Assembly: GCA_011174795.1 (NCBI GenBank)
Contig: DUEY01000018.1
Location: 1-44,529, forward strand
Reading direction: 5' to 3'
From: Dehalococcoidia bacterium
GTDB taxonomy: Bacteria; Chloroflexota; Dehalococcoidia; SZUA-161
Length of the DNA stretch: 44,529 bases
Below the pieces are notes generated by a model. The model saw nothing but the letters and a program-made list of their open reading frames with translations, did no database searches and was not told the DNA's origin. The translations under genes were made by a program, and so were the position numbers. Below, piece after piece: positions 1 through 8,638 of this stretch; the stretch's first letter is position 1; every line of letters begins with the position of its first letter.

Positions 1-663
1 AATTGCTTCATATGCTTGATCGAGTCGCGCCCACAGATGTACTCCTGCATCCTTCACCAGAAATGCCCCCTCGCTTTCAAACATGTCCCTATACTCTTTA
101 AATGTTCTGCCAACCATGTGGCCATCAAGCTCAGTTTTCCACCGTTTCCTAGGAGCCAATTCTTGCAGCAATATCTGCCCACCTGGTCTTACCACCCTGA
201 TAATATTTAAACAGCTTTTTCGAAACTTGTCCGGGTCAGTTACATGCATCAGAACCCCAGCACAGTGAACGAGGTCGAAGCTATTGTCGGGGAAATCCAT
301 TTCATCGACACTCATGACCATAAGGCGCCCATCTAGTCCCTCTTTTCTCATATTATCGCTTGCCAACCTTATCATCTCCCCGCTGATATCGACTCCTGTA
401 ACCTCAGCGCCCCTCCTGGCAAACTCGACGCACCACCTACCTACACCACACCCGACATCCAGCACTTTCATTCCCTTATATACCTGTATAAAACTATACG
501 TAGCCTTCTTGTCAACAATATCAACATACTCGTAGTAGTAGTTCTCTCCACCTGAAAGAATGATAGCCTTCCACCCATCGCATAATGAGCCGTATTTCCT
601 GGCTCTCTCTTCCCAGTAAGCCTTTGCATCGTAATACTGTTGCCCCTGTTCCGCTCCTTGCAT
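1..663 (-). CDS. Class I SAM-dependent methyltransferase (C-terminus beyond the window)
   Basis: My translation of the minus strand is open from position 663 to the left edge, giving 221 residues with no stop. Motif I (VLDVGCGVG, residues 67-75) is followed by an acidic strand end (GVDIS, about 90-94) and a post-motif strand (SFDLVHCAGVLMHV), the usual order of the Methyltransf_11/25 fold that binds S-adenosylmethionine. The start at 663 is preferred because GGAGGAG lies five bases upstream; an in-frame ATG at 681 lacks this. It follows the broken glycosyltransferase by 34 bases, so a role in methylating a glycan or its precursor is inferred from context. The substrate cannot be read from sequence. 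Confidence 0.9.
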   Translation of the reverse strand, partial: MQGAEQGQQYYDAKAYWEERARKYGSLCDGWKAIILSGGENYYYEYVDIVDKKATYSFIQVYKGMKVLDVGCGVGRWCVEFARRGAEVTGVDISGEMIRLASDNMRKEGLDGRLMVMSVDEMDFPDNSFDLVHCAGVLMHVTDPDKFRKSCLNIIRVVRPGGQILLQELAPRKRWKTELDGHMVGRTFKEYRDMFESEGAFLVKDAGVHLWARLDQAYEAI

Positions 664-697
664 ATCGACTCCTCCACTCATACTCTACAGCTGTCTA

Positions 698-1909
698 TCA
701 GCCCTTGTAATCGAGCGTTCCGCTTATATACAGCATTCCCAATCTTAAGGAACCTAATAAACCACCCACCAGCAGTGCCATATTTGCCGTGTATCTCAAC
801 CCGGCAAAGACAATGCTCTGCAACGGATGTTTTAAATCCACATCCGATTTTAGATAAGCGAGTCCAGCGAGCACGGTGACGGAACCAAACATCCATGTAG
901 TAATGTTTAAGCCGAGAAGTGCAGTTACGATAGTAAGGATTAAAAAAATATGCATGGTAAGAAAAGGAGTAATAAATATTACTAAATGCAGCGGGGATTT
1001 TTTAATGTTCAGAACACAGCTATATAAATACCCTTGCCCGGCTCCTCTATTCACTAGATAAACCTGCAATGCTTTCGGGGTGTGTTTTTTATACACGTAA
1101 GGATGTTTGAAGCCGTAGTAGAACCACCGCCTGATAAAACGCCGCAGTTTACCCTTGTTGTTGTGCCTGACCAGAGCCTTGGGCTGGAAGTATAAGTCCC
1201 ACCCAGCGCCTGCAGCGCGAAGGCATATGTCGTGATCCTCCCCGGTGGCACATCTCTCATCATAGAGACCGAGCTGTTCAAAAACCCCCCTGCGAAAGGC
1301 CACATTGGCTCCAGCGAAAAAGGGCGAGGTGAAGTTATACCTCTCTTTTTCGAGGTATCCTTCGTCACAGAAGTTAGATAATATCTGAATTATCATCTGT
1401 GGCTGTTTGTATCCTCCCGCTATCTTATGATTAACAGAAGAAATAACGATATGCTGAAGAAACAGCTAGCGCATATACCTCTTGTGAAACTTTTCCAAAA
1501 TGCTTTCGCCTTTTTCTAAATAGGATAGGTCGCCACCTACAACCCCAACGTTCGGGTCCCTGATGAAAGGAATTTCGATATACTTCAACCAATTCTCATC
1601 GGCAATACAATCATCGTCAATGAAAGCAATGATATCGCCGGTGGCATTTCTCACCCCGGCATTCCTAGCAAAAGGTATACCCCTAGCCTCTTCGTAAACA
1701 TACTTGATATTCAGCCTCCCATCGAAGCTCGAAACCACCTCTTTCGTGTTATCCTTAGAGCCGTTATCAACCACGATAACCTCATCCGGCTGCCTCGTTT
1801 GTCTGACCAGACAATCGAGAACATCCCTTACACTTTCAGCCCTGTCTAAAGTTACAATCACTACCGAAATAGACAGACTATCCTTCGTCACGCTTGAAGC
1901 CCCTGACAA
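698..1909 (-). pseudogene. Family 2 glycosyltransferase split by one in-frame TAG
   Basis: The two halves lie in the same frame. The first 147 codons (1909 to 1469) carry the GT-A start (ISVVIVTLDRAESV), the VVDNGS nucleotide-sugar motif and the metal-binding FIDDDC. A TAG at 1466-1468 follows. The frame then stays open for 255 codons containing GANVAFRR, the catalytic-type GEDHDICLRAAG motif, and two or three hydrophobic segments near the end. Together they make one protein of about 403 residues, a normal length for membrane-anchored GT2 enzymes. The start is TTG at 1909, five bases after the stop of the nucleotidyltransferase gene; a GTG ten codons or fewer further in is an alternative. The cause could be true pseudogenisation, a sequencing error or read-through. 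Many other genes here end in TAG, so TAG is not reassigned. Confidence 0.85.
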
Positions 1910-1913
1910 GAAA

Positions 1914-3563
1914 TCACATGCCTTTTAGGAATTCTATCGATTTTGAGACGTAGCGATACAACTCAGACTCCTTCCCGAGCAACCCCCTGGTGTACTCCAC
2001 ATGTAAATCGCTCAGCCACGGCTCATCTTTGGGAGAGAACTCCATCAACGCTTCGAGAATCTGCCTGCTCGTGACAGGAACTCGAACCTCTTCATTATCA
2101 AGTGAAGCAGCCAGCAACTTGGTACGAGACGCTGCCCAGAAGAATCTAAGTAAATCCAAGTCTTTCATTCTGTAGATTTGCGGGTCTGAGATGACATCTT
2201 CAATTTTAGCAACTCTTCGGGCGACGGTTTTCTGGAAGAAGTCGAGGGGTAGCGCAAACCAGATTTGTTTTTGTTTCCTCCCGGCCAGCAACGAGAAAGG
2301 TCTAGGTGTCTCCTCAGGTAATAAGGTAAAAAATTCCGGGCACTGTTTGAGGCTCTTTAGACACCGCTCGGGTCTATCCGACCATAGTGAAAGCGCGACA
2401 GCTCCATCAGTAATGAAAGGTTCAATACACTGTGAAGAGCCGTTCCCTTCGAAAAGCGATGATAACCGCCTCAATTTATCAAAAGGCACGAACTCTTTTA
2501 GTCCCAGCACCAGGTCCAGAGAATCTATGTCCGAGTTAGCCAGGATATCCATGCTGAACTCTACCTGCGGGATTAAGGCAGCGTAATCAAGATAAGGTTC
2601 AATCTCCCTGATATACGTTTCCAGTTTTTCGATGAAGCTCAGGAGGTCAGGTTCCACTACTAAATCCTGATAATCTGGGGCATCTATCACTGCTTCCTTG
2701 ACATCCGCGTCCTTATATACCTTTCTTTCCATCTCACGAACCGATCTGCCAATCAGTAGAATGAGCAATTCCACCAGCTCATCAAGTATTAAGTCCTCCC
2801 GTGAGGTGAGTTTCTTCAGATAACCCTGTACTTTATCAATATACCTAACATGTTCAGAATCCAGATATTCCTTGACCCGGTACAGAGCAGCTTCCCTGCT
2901 CTGTATGTTCTCATCGTGGCAGATAAACAGGTAAACCCTAGATACCTCTGCGACTGCCTTGTACCATAAATATTTTCTCTTAAACAGAGGGTGAGCATGT
3001 GCAGAATTAAGTTCATCGTTTACCAGCAGCCACCATACACCTAGTTCTTTTGTCGCGGGAAGATACAGCTCATTTTCCGGTAATGCGGGGAGCGCTTTCA
3101 CCACATCTTTGCCATAAAGCAGCCGCCACGTATGCTTGCCTTCATTGAACCTGTACCTGTGGAAATCGTAGTCTTTATATACCTCAGTAAATTCTGAAAA
3201 TGAATAAATACCCAATTCTTCTTCATCTTTAATGAAAAGCGGTATAAATCGAGATAATTTATTATAAGTGCCAATGACCCTTTCTTTGGCTTCCTTCACT
3301 GCAATCCTGTCTCTATTCTCGTTGTCAATGATTACCGATAAATCAATGTCACTCAACCCATATAAAACCTCATCTTTTGCCATTCCCCGGCGCAAGTATA
3401 TTGCTAAGACTCCGTCCATCCGCCTGAGCAACAACGTCGCAACGACAACCGCCAAGCCATAGACTTTTTTATAGAAGTAGGTAAAGGGAGGGAAGCTGGA
3501 AATGACTATCAATCTTTGAATAATTAAGCGAATATCACTCTTCACAGGAAAGCACCGTAACAA
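1914..3563 (-). CDS. Large nucleotidyltransferase-fold protein of a glycan cluster
   Basis: This 549-residue protein has one recognisable motif: RRGMAKDEVLYGLSDIDLSV (residues 58-77). It resembles the polymerase-beta-type nucleotidyltransferase signature (GS-x-n-DxD), with Asp72 and Asp74 as likely metal ligands, although Met61 stands where the family usually has Ser. A hydrophobic stretch (about residues 36-47) precedes it. The remaining 450 residues are mostly helical in appearance and match nothing I know. It sits 21 bases after the FAD enzyme gene and four bases before the glycosyltransferase, so all are probably co-transcribed. A nucleotidyl transfer to a sugar or polymer is plausible but unproven; a catalytically weak or regulatory protein is also possible. 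Confidence 0.65.
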   Translation of the reverse strand: MLRCFPVKSDIRLIIQRLIVISSFPPFTYFYKKVYGLAVVVATLLLRRMDGVLAIYLRRGMAKDEVLYGLSDIDLSVIIDNENRDRIAVKEAKERVIGTYNKLSRFIPLFIKDEEELGIYSFSEFTEVYKDYDFHRYRFNEGKHTWRLLYGKDVVKALPALPENELYLPATKELGVWWLLVNDELNSAHAHPLFKRKYLWYKAVAEVSRVYLFICHDENIQSREAALYRVKEYLDSEHVRYIDKVQGYLKKLTSREDLILDELVELLILLIGRSVREMERKVYKDADVKEAVIDAPDYQDLVVEPDLLSFIEKLETYIREIEPYLDYAALIPQVEFSMDILANSDIDSLDLVLGLKEFVPFDKLRRLSSLFEGNGSSQCIEPFITDGAVALSLWSDRPERCLKSLKQCPEFFTLLPEETPRPFSLLAGRKQKQIWFALPLDFFQKTVARRVAKIEDVISDPQIYRMKDLDLLRFFWAASRTKLLAASLDNEEVRVPVTSRQILEALMEFSPKDEPWLSDLHVEYTRGLLGKESELYRYVSKSIEFLKGM

Positions 3564-3584
3564 TATGAATAAACCGCCCGGCTG

Positions 3585-4943
3585 CTAGCGAAGCATTTTG
3601 TTTGCCGCCAGTACTGCCTCCTCTATCACATCATCCATACCCCAGTATTTGAATGTACCGGTTCTACCGATTAAATGAAGGTTCTCGATTTGAGAGAAAC
3701 AGCCCATCAGTTCAGCCAGGTGGTCTTGATATCCCAGCTTAAGGAGAGGATAGGCATAGGGAATTCTTTCAACGAAAGAACCCATGACCTCATCGCTATT
3801 CAAAATCCCTAGGTTGCTCAAATCAGCTACGACCTTTTCGGTTATTATTTCATCTGTAGCCAGCCATGTCTGGTCATCTTTGCTGCATAAGATCTCAACA
3901 CAAAGTGAAGTCCTGCCATCTCTGACAAGCTCCTCGCTCCAATTCCGAGGTTCATGAGCTCTCGCGAAGACAATATCCTTATCGGGGAAATAAATCCAGT
4001 GGTCATCGGTTATTCTCTCTTTATCAACTATCAACAATATACAAACCAGTGCCCTGTATTGAAGCTTTAAAGCAGCCTCCAGAATATCGGGGGGTAATGC
4101 AGGCCTCATTAACGATACCAGCAGGGTCAGGGGTATAGTAGAAATAAACCGGTCAGCAACCAGCTCTTCTTGCTTATCTCCATTAGCGATAAGAAGGGAC
4201 TCTATAGCCTTCTGTTGCCACCTGACCTCCTTGACCTCCCAACCGAGAAGGATTCTGTTGTCACCCTTATTGACTTTATCTGCCATTGTAGCAGCAATAG
4301 TACCGATGCCTTTTCTGGGGTAATAGAACTGTGCAGCATAGGTTCTGGATAAGCCATTCGCTTGAAATAAAGCCTTTCTGAACGCCTGAAGCAAGCTCTC
4401 TACGCCAACCCTTTTCACACCCCAGTCTGCGGATATCTCACTACAGGGTAGCCCGCACACTTTCTCAGTGTAAGGCTTAAAAAATATCTCGTACATTTTA
4501 GTTCCAAAGCGGCTGACGACCCACTGCTCAAAAGAATCACCTTTTTGAGCATTAACCTTTGTCTTCACAGCGGACGATATATAGCTTGCTAATATATTCG
4601 TCCCTTCCCATAAACCGAAGGAGGATAATACAGACAGTGGTTTCGGAGGATAATCAATGAACCTCTCCCCTAGCCTTATTCTGCTTTTTCTACTCACCAA
4701 GTCCAGGTCACCACCCAATATGTTCTTTACTTTCTCGATAACCCACTTCTTGTCGCTGTAAATCCGGTGACCACCTAAATCAAATATGAAGCCATCCTTC
4801 TCCACGCTTCGAGCAATGCCCCCAACGAAGGGGCTCTTCTCCACAACTGTCAGCACTCTACCATTCTCGCTGAGTTCACAGGCTATCGATAGCCCAGCGA
4901 TTCCCGCCCCGAGTATAGCGACACTTCTTCGGTCGGCCTTCAT
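3585..4943 (-). CDS. FAD-dependent oxidoreductase, UDP-galactopyranose-mutase/protoporphyrinogen-oxidase-like
   Basis: The protein of 452 residues opens with a dinucleotide-binding motif (ILGAGIAGLSIACELSENG) and a Glu-containing second strand end (VVEKSPFVGG). The motif FDLGGHRIYS and the segment FFKPYTEKVCGLP are typical of the amine-oxidase/NAD(P)-binding-Rossmann proteins found in polysaccharide clusters and related to UDP-galactopyranose mutase. The C-terminus (LIGRTGTFKYWGMDDVIEEA) is the usual FAD-contact region. It is the first gene of the minus-strand cluster, with GAGG about ten bases before its ATG. The product would act in the cytoplasm on a sugar nucleotide or a lipid-linked intermediate; the actual substrate is not shown by the sequence. 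Confidence 0.85.
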   Translation of the reverse strand: MKADRRSVAILGAGIAGLSIACELSENGRVLTVVEKSPFVGGIARSVEKDGFIFDLGGHRIYSDKKWVIEKVKNILGGDLDLVSRKSRIRLGERFIDYPPKPLSVLSSFGLWEGTNILASYISSAVKTKVNAQKGDSFEQWVVSRFGTKMYEIFFKPYTEKVCGLPCSEISADWGVKRVGVESLLQAFRKALFQANGLSRTYAAQFYYPRKGIGTIAATMADKVNKGDNRILLGWEVKEVRWQQKAIESLLIANGDKQEELVADRFISTIPLTLLVSLMRPALPPDILEAALKLQYRALVCILLIVDKERITDDHWIYFPDKDIVFARAHEPRNWSEELVRDGRTSLCVEILCSKDDQTWLATDEIITEKVVADLSNLGILNSDEVMGSFVERIPYAYPLLKLGYQDHLAELMGCFSQIENLHLIGRTGTFKYWGMDDVIEEAVLAANKMLR

Positions 4944-5153
4944 ATAATTGTTTTCCTCAATTTCGTAGTCGTATGCTCGCTACTTTCAAGGTACGAATGT
5001 GATGTTTATAGTCTGGTGAACGATACCCAAGACAATATATCACACCGCAGACATTCTATCAAAGCTACAAGCTTGTGGTTTTCATCTGTTGATCCTATGC
5101 GTTTGCAAAGTGATTTCTCCTATACACCTAACATCGAATACACTGCCACCTCG

Positions 5154-5182
5154 TTGACAATGCGACCTTGAGCAGGTATGCT
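5154..5182 (+). promoter_or_regulatory. Sigma-70-type promoter of the ferredoxin-aldehyde oxidoreductase operon
   Basis: TTGACA (5154-5159), a 17-base spacer and TATGCT (5177-5182) match the housekeeping consensus well. The expected start of transcription is near 5189, giving a leader of about 14 bases that includes AGAGGA before the ATG at 5203. The rest of the 259-base gap (4944-5153) between the two divergent operons shows no other feature that I can support. Confidence 0.7.
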
Positions 5183-5202
5183 GCTCAGAAGAGGATTGCC
5201 TG

Positions 5203-5736
5203 ATGTCAAAGAAGCTGACGGTGATTCCGGAGCTGTGTTCGGGGTGCAGCATCTGCGAGCTTGTATGTTCAATCAGGCACTTCGGAGTAAATAACCCGAA
5301 GAAATCAGCGATAAGGGTGCTGACAACATACCCCCACCCCGTCTTGAGAATGCCAATCGTTTGCAGCCAGTGTAAGACGCCATCATGCGCCCAAGTATGC
5401 CCCACCGATGCCCTGCGATGGATCGATGGCGTCGTCCACCTTGATGAAGAGAACTGCACTTCATGTTACAAATGCGTTGAGGCTTGCCCCTTCGGAGCTA
5501 TATATGCCCATGAGGACTGCGACCTGCCCATTATATGTGATATGTGCAGTGGAGACCCGGAGTGCGTCAAGAAATGCCCCAAGGGGGCGCTCAGGCTGAT
5601 ACCTGAGGCTGCCCTAGGCGAGGCCAAGCGCCTCAATAACGTCCTGAGCTACACCCAGATGAAGGAAATCGAGTACTACGAGAAGGGCGAGAAGAAGATT
5701 ATCCACTATGCAGAGATAGGTAAGGAAGAGCTATGA
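5203..5736 (+). CDS. Four-cluster 4Fe-4S ferredoxin subunit, partner of aldehyde oxidoreductase
   Basis: The 177-residue protein holds four cysteine groups: CSGCSICELVC (residues 12-22), CSQCKTPSCAQVCP, CTSCYKCVEACP and CDMCSGDPECVKKCP. This is the pattern of the electron-transfer subunits related to DmsB, HybA and AorA, and it could hold four cubane clusters. It has no signal peptide, so it is cytoplasmic. Its stop overlaps the next ATG by four bases (ATGA), which implies translational coupling and a stable complex with the oxidoreductase. Its role would be to carry electrons between the tungsten site and a ferredoxin or another acceptor. AGAGGA seven bases upstream fixes the start. Confidence 0.9.
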   Translation: MSKKLTVIPELCSGCSICELVCSIRHFGVNNPKKSAIRVLTTYPHPVLRMPIVCSQCKTPSCAQVCPTDALRWIDGVVHLDEENCTSCYKCVEACPFGAIYAHEDCDLPIICDMCSGDPECVKKCPKGALRLIPEAALGEAKRLNNVLSYTQMKEIEYYEKGEKKIIHYAEIGKEEL

Positions 5737-7562
5737 GTTTGCAGAGTGGGTACTTTAAAAAACACCTGCATATCGTTCTTTCCGAAGGCAGCGACGAACG
5801 CTTGCCCCTCGAGGACGCTTTCCTCGAGAAGTATATCGGTGGCCGCGGCTTCGGTGCTAAGCTTGTCTGGGACAACCTGAGGAAACGTAAATTCAACATT
5901 GACCCGCTTGACCCCGAGAACCTCCTCGTCGTCGCGCCCGGACCGCTCTCAGGGGTATACCTGCCTGCATCAGGAAAGACCTCCTTCGTCACTATCTCAC
6001 CAGCTACCGGCCTCTATGGCGACTCTTCCATAGGCGGGAGCTTCGGGGTCGAACTGCGGCAGACGGGAATAGACGTCCTTTCCGTTACCGGGCGCGCTCC
6101 AGAACTGTCTGTAATCTTCATCGATAACAACGAAACCACCATTATCCCCATGCCGGAGCTTAAAGGTAAAAGCTGCCTGGAAGCCGAAGGGCTGATCAAG
6201 GAGCGGCTTGGCACCCACGCCGTCCACATCGCTGTCATCGGGGTGGCAGGTGAGAATATGGTGAAATTCGCCTGTGTCAACGCCGACTGGGGACGCAACG
6301 CCGGCAGGACTGGTATAGGGGCGGTTATGGGAGCGAAGAACCTCAAGGCCATTGTGGTAAGAGGACAAAAGGATATACCGGTATATGATATTACCTCGCT
6401 TGTGGCGGAGACAGAAAAAGCCTGCAAATACCTCGAAGAACACAAGTATTTCAAGATGTGGCAGCAGGAAGGCTTAATGAATGTTATTGAATACGCCAAC
6501 GAGAAGGGCATCCTGCCTGCATACAATTTCAAGGACAGCGTTTTTACCAAGCACGATCAGATTAACGGTGCGACGATGCTCAGCCACTACAAGATTGGCG
6601 ATAGCGCATGCTTTTCATGTCCTATGTGCTGCAGCAATATCTGCCTGGTTAAGAACGGCAAATATACAGGCACAGTTGTAGAAGGGCCGGAATATGAATC
6701 ATGCGCTATGTTAGGTCCAAATCTCGGTATTGACAATTTCGCTGCGATTCTCTCCGCAAACCGACTTTGCGACGAGCTGGGGATGGATACCATATCCACA
6801 GGCAACATTGTTGGCGCTGTGATAGAGGGCTATGAAAAAGGCATTCTGTCTTTAACCGACCTCGACGGTCGGGAGATTACCTGGGGAGACGAAGATGCTA
6901 TCCTAGACCTGATACAAAGGATTGCATATCGGGAGGGCATAGGCGATATCCTCGCTAACGGAGCACGCCACATTATCGACAAGTGGCCTGAGATGGACAA
7001 GATTATCCTCCAGGTCAAGGGCCTGGAGCAATCGGCATACGATAGCCGTCCCAGTATCTCAATGGGGCTTGCGTATGCTACCTCGGATATAGGCGCACAT
7101 CATACACGGGCATGGACCATTGCCAAGGAGATGGAGGAGGGACAGGACTGGTCTGACGACGAAAAGGTTGATACCGTCATCTACCACCAGAAGCTGCGCC
7201 CGCTGTTCGACATGCTCGGCGTCTGCCGCCTTCCCTGGATCGAGTTAGGGCTGAGCGAACGACACTACGAGAATTTCTACAAGTACGTGACAGGGAAAGA
7301 AGCCACGCTTGAGCAGCTCCTCGAGCTATCTAACGACGTCTATGACCTCACGCGTCTGATAAATGTGCGCCTCGGCATAAGTCGCAAGGACGACAGTCTA
7401 CCCCACAAAGTCTGGGCTAATCCTCCACTGACCGGTCCGAATGCGGGCAGGGTAATCGACAGGGAGGATTTTCAGAAGCTGCTTTCCCTATACTACCGCA
7501 AGCGGGGCTGGGATGAGGACGGCATGCCTCCAGCCGGGATAGAGAAGAAGTTCGAGGATTAG
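5733..7562 (+). CDS. aor: Tungsten-dependent aldehyde:ferredoxin oxidoreductase
   Basis: The length of 609 residues matches the family. The N-terminal domain has the typical LEKYIGGRGFGAKL and PGPLSG segments, and ADWGRNAGRTGIGAVMGAKNLKAI is the tungstopterin-binding region. Cluster ligands are Cys293, Cys296, Cys300 (CFSCPMCC) and Cys498 in DMLGVC, which also keeps the Asp-x-x-Gly pterin contact. Glu320 and His456 stand where the Pyrococcus enzyme has its active-site Glu and His. The enzyme interconverts aldehydes and carboxylic acids with ferredoxin electrons. Which aldehyde is used is unknown, and benzoyl-CoA-reductase-type relatives share the fold, but the linked ferredoxin favours an AorAB-like pair. 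The next genes converge on it after 58 bases without a clear terminator. Confidence 0.93.
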   Translation: MSLQSGYFKKHLHIVLSEGSDERLPLEDAFLEKYIGGRGFGAKLVWDNLRKRKFNIDPLDPENLLVVAPGPLSGVYLPASGKTSFVTISPATGLYGDSSIGGSFGVELRQTGIDVLSVTGRAPELSVIFIDNNETTIIPMPELKGKSCLEAEGLIKERLGTHAVHIAVIGVAGENMVKFACVNADWGRNAGRTGIGAVMGAKNLKAIVVRGQKDIPVYDITSLVAETEKACKYLEEHKYFKMWQQEGLMNVIEYANEKGILPAYNFKDSVFTKHDQINGATMLSHYKIGDSACFSCPMCCSNICLVKNGKYTGTVVEGPEYESCAMLGPNLGIDNFAAILSANRLCDELGMDTISTGNIVGAVIEGYEKGILSLTDLDGREITWGDEDAILDLIQRIAYREGIGDILANGARHIIDKWPEMDKIILQVKGLEQSAYDSRPSISMGLAYATSDIGAHHTRAWTIAKEMEEGQDWSDDEKVDTVIYHQKLRPLFDMLGVCRLPWIELGLSERHYENFYKYVTGKEATLEQLLELSNDVYDLTRLINVRLGISRKDDSLPHKVWANPPLTGPNAGRVIDREDFQKLLSLYYRKRGWDEDGMPPAGIEKKFED

Positions 7563-7620
7563 TTAAGGATTCTCCCCTCTAACTCCCCCACCAAAGAGCG
7601 GAAGACATCGAAGGGTTTAT

Positions 7621-8163
7621 TTATCTCTTGACCTTTTGCAGTGCCAGCAGTAACCCGGCGATGCTCTTGGCATCACAGACCTCCCCCGAGTCGATAAGTT
7701 CGGTTACTTTGCTCAGGGGCACGCGCACCAGCTCGATTTCCTCGTCGTAATCAGCAGTGCGCTTTACCGGTTTCAACTTCGTTGCAAGATAGAGATACAT
7801 AGCCTCGGTAGAGAAACCGGGGCTGGTGTAAAAAAAACCCAGCTTCTCCCAATTCTTTGCAGAGAAGCCTGTCTCTTCCTCAAGCTCCCGGCGTGCGCAG
7901 TCAAGCGGGTCCTCATCCTGCTCTACGTTGCCAGCAGGTATCTCCAGCAAATTCATCTCCACAGGCTTGCGATACTGCTTGACGAGAAGGACGTTTTGTT
8001 TAGAATCAATGGCAACGATGGCAGTGCAGGTGCCATGCTCTACGATCTCCCGTATCGTCTTTCTTCCCGAGGGCAACTCCACAGAATCAACCCTCAGGCT
8101 AACCACCCGCCCCTTGTAGATATGCTCAGAATCCAGAGTTTGTTCCTTACTCACTTTCGTCAC
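7621..8163 (-). CDS. NUDIX hydrolase, ADP-ribose pyrophosphatase type
   Basis: The 180-residue protein has a complete NUDIX box: Gly78, Glu84 and then RELEEETGF (residues 92-100), fitting G-x5-E-x7-REUXEEXGU. The N-terminal part (EHIYKGRVVSLRVDSVELPSG) and the VKQYRKP segment ahead of the box are typical of ADP-ribose pyrophosphatases, which cut ADP-ribose to AMP and ribose 5-phosphate. It is cytoplasmic. Its start overlaps the end of the acetyltransferase gene by 17 bases, so it is the last gene of the tlyA-nadK operon. A link to NAD turnover fits the NAD kinase two genes upstream, but this is inference. Confidence 0.9.
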   Translation of the reverse strand: MTKVSKEQTLDSEHIYKGRVVSLRVDSVELPSGRKTIREIVEHGTCTAIVAIDSKQNVLLVKQYRKPVEMNLLEIPAGNVEQDEDPLDCARRELEEETGFSAKNWEKLGFFYTSPGFSTEAMYLYLATKLKPVKRTADYDEEIELVRVPLSKVTELIDSGEVCDAKSIAGLLLALQKVKR

Positions 8164-8632
8164 TCAGCGGCCTCTGTGGCCCAAGATGTACTATCAGCGA
8201 CACCTCGTCACAATCAGGGAACTTGGGGCATTTGTAGCACTCACCCCAGACCTTGCGCGGAAGCTCAGCCTTATCGATGCGAATGAAGCCCTGTTTCTCG
8301 AAGAAATCAGGATTATATGTCAGGCAGAAGATGGTGGCTATACCCAAATCCTCGGCCTCGTCAATACAGGTTTTTACCAGCGAACTGCCGATACCCCTGG
8401 ACTGGCTACCCCCGGCTACTGCCAGAGACTTTACCTCGGCCAAGTCGGCCCAGCTCACGTGCAGTGCTACACAGGCAACCACCTTCCCGCCTTCCCTGAC
8501 CACGAAATAGTCCCTGATATTCTCATATATCTCGCTCAGGGCGCGGGGAAGCATCTCTCCCTTACCGGCGAACTCATTGATCAGCTTATGCATCTGTGAA
8601 GCATCAGCTATTTTGGCTTTCTCTACCTTCAT
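8147..8632 (-). CDS. GNAT acetyltransferase, short ArgA-like N-acetylglutamate synthase candidate
   Basis: This 161-residue protein has the GNAT acetyl-CoA site (QSRGIGSSLV, about residues 78-87) and the closing strand with NPDFFEKQGF. The opening (KAKIADASQMHKLINEFAGKGEMLPRAL) and the late Cys-rich segment (ECYKCPKFPDCDE) resemble the short, stand-alone N-acetylglutamate synthases such as mycobacterial Rv2747. These acetylate glutamate as the first step of arginine synthesis. No other arginine gene lies here, so the substrate is only a suggestion. It follows nadK by six bases. Confidence 0.82.
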   Translation of the reverse strand: MKVEKAKIADASQMHKLINEFAGKGEMLPRALSEIYENIRDYFVVREGGKVVACVALHVSWADLAEVKSLAVAGGSQSRGIGSSLVKTCIDEAEDLGIATIFCLTYNPDFFEKQGFIRIDKAELPRKVWGECYKCPKFPDCDEVSLIVHLGPQRPLSDESE

Positions 8633-8638
8633 CTCCGA

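Noticed and set aside
1466-1468. Pyrrolysine or reassigned TAG as the explanation for the split glycosyltransferase
   Set aside because: Many genes in the window end in TAG and GT2 enzymes are not known to use pyrrolysine, so there is no positive support.
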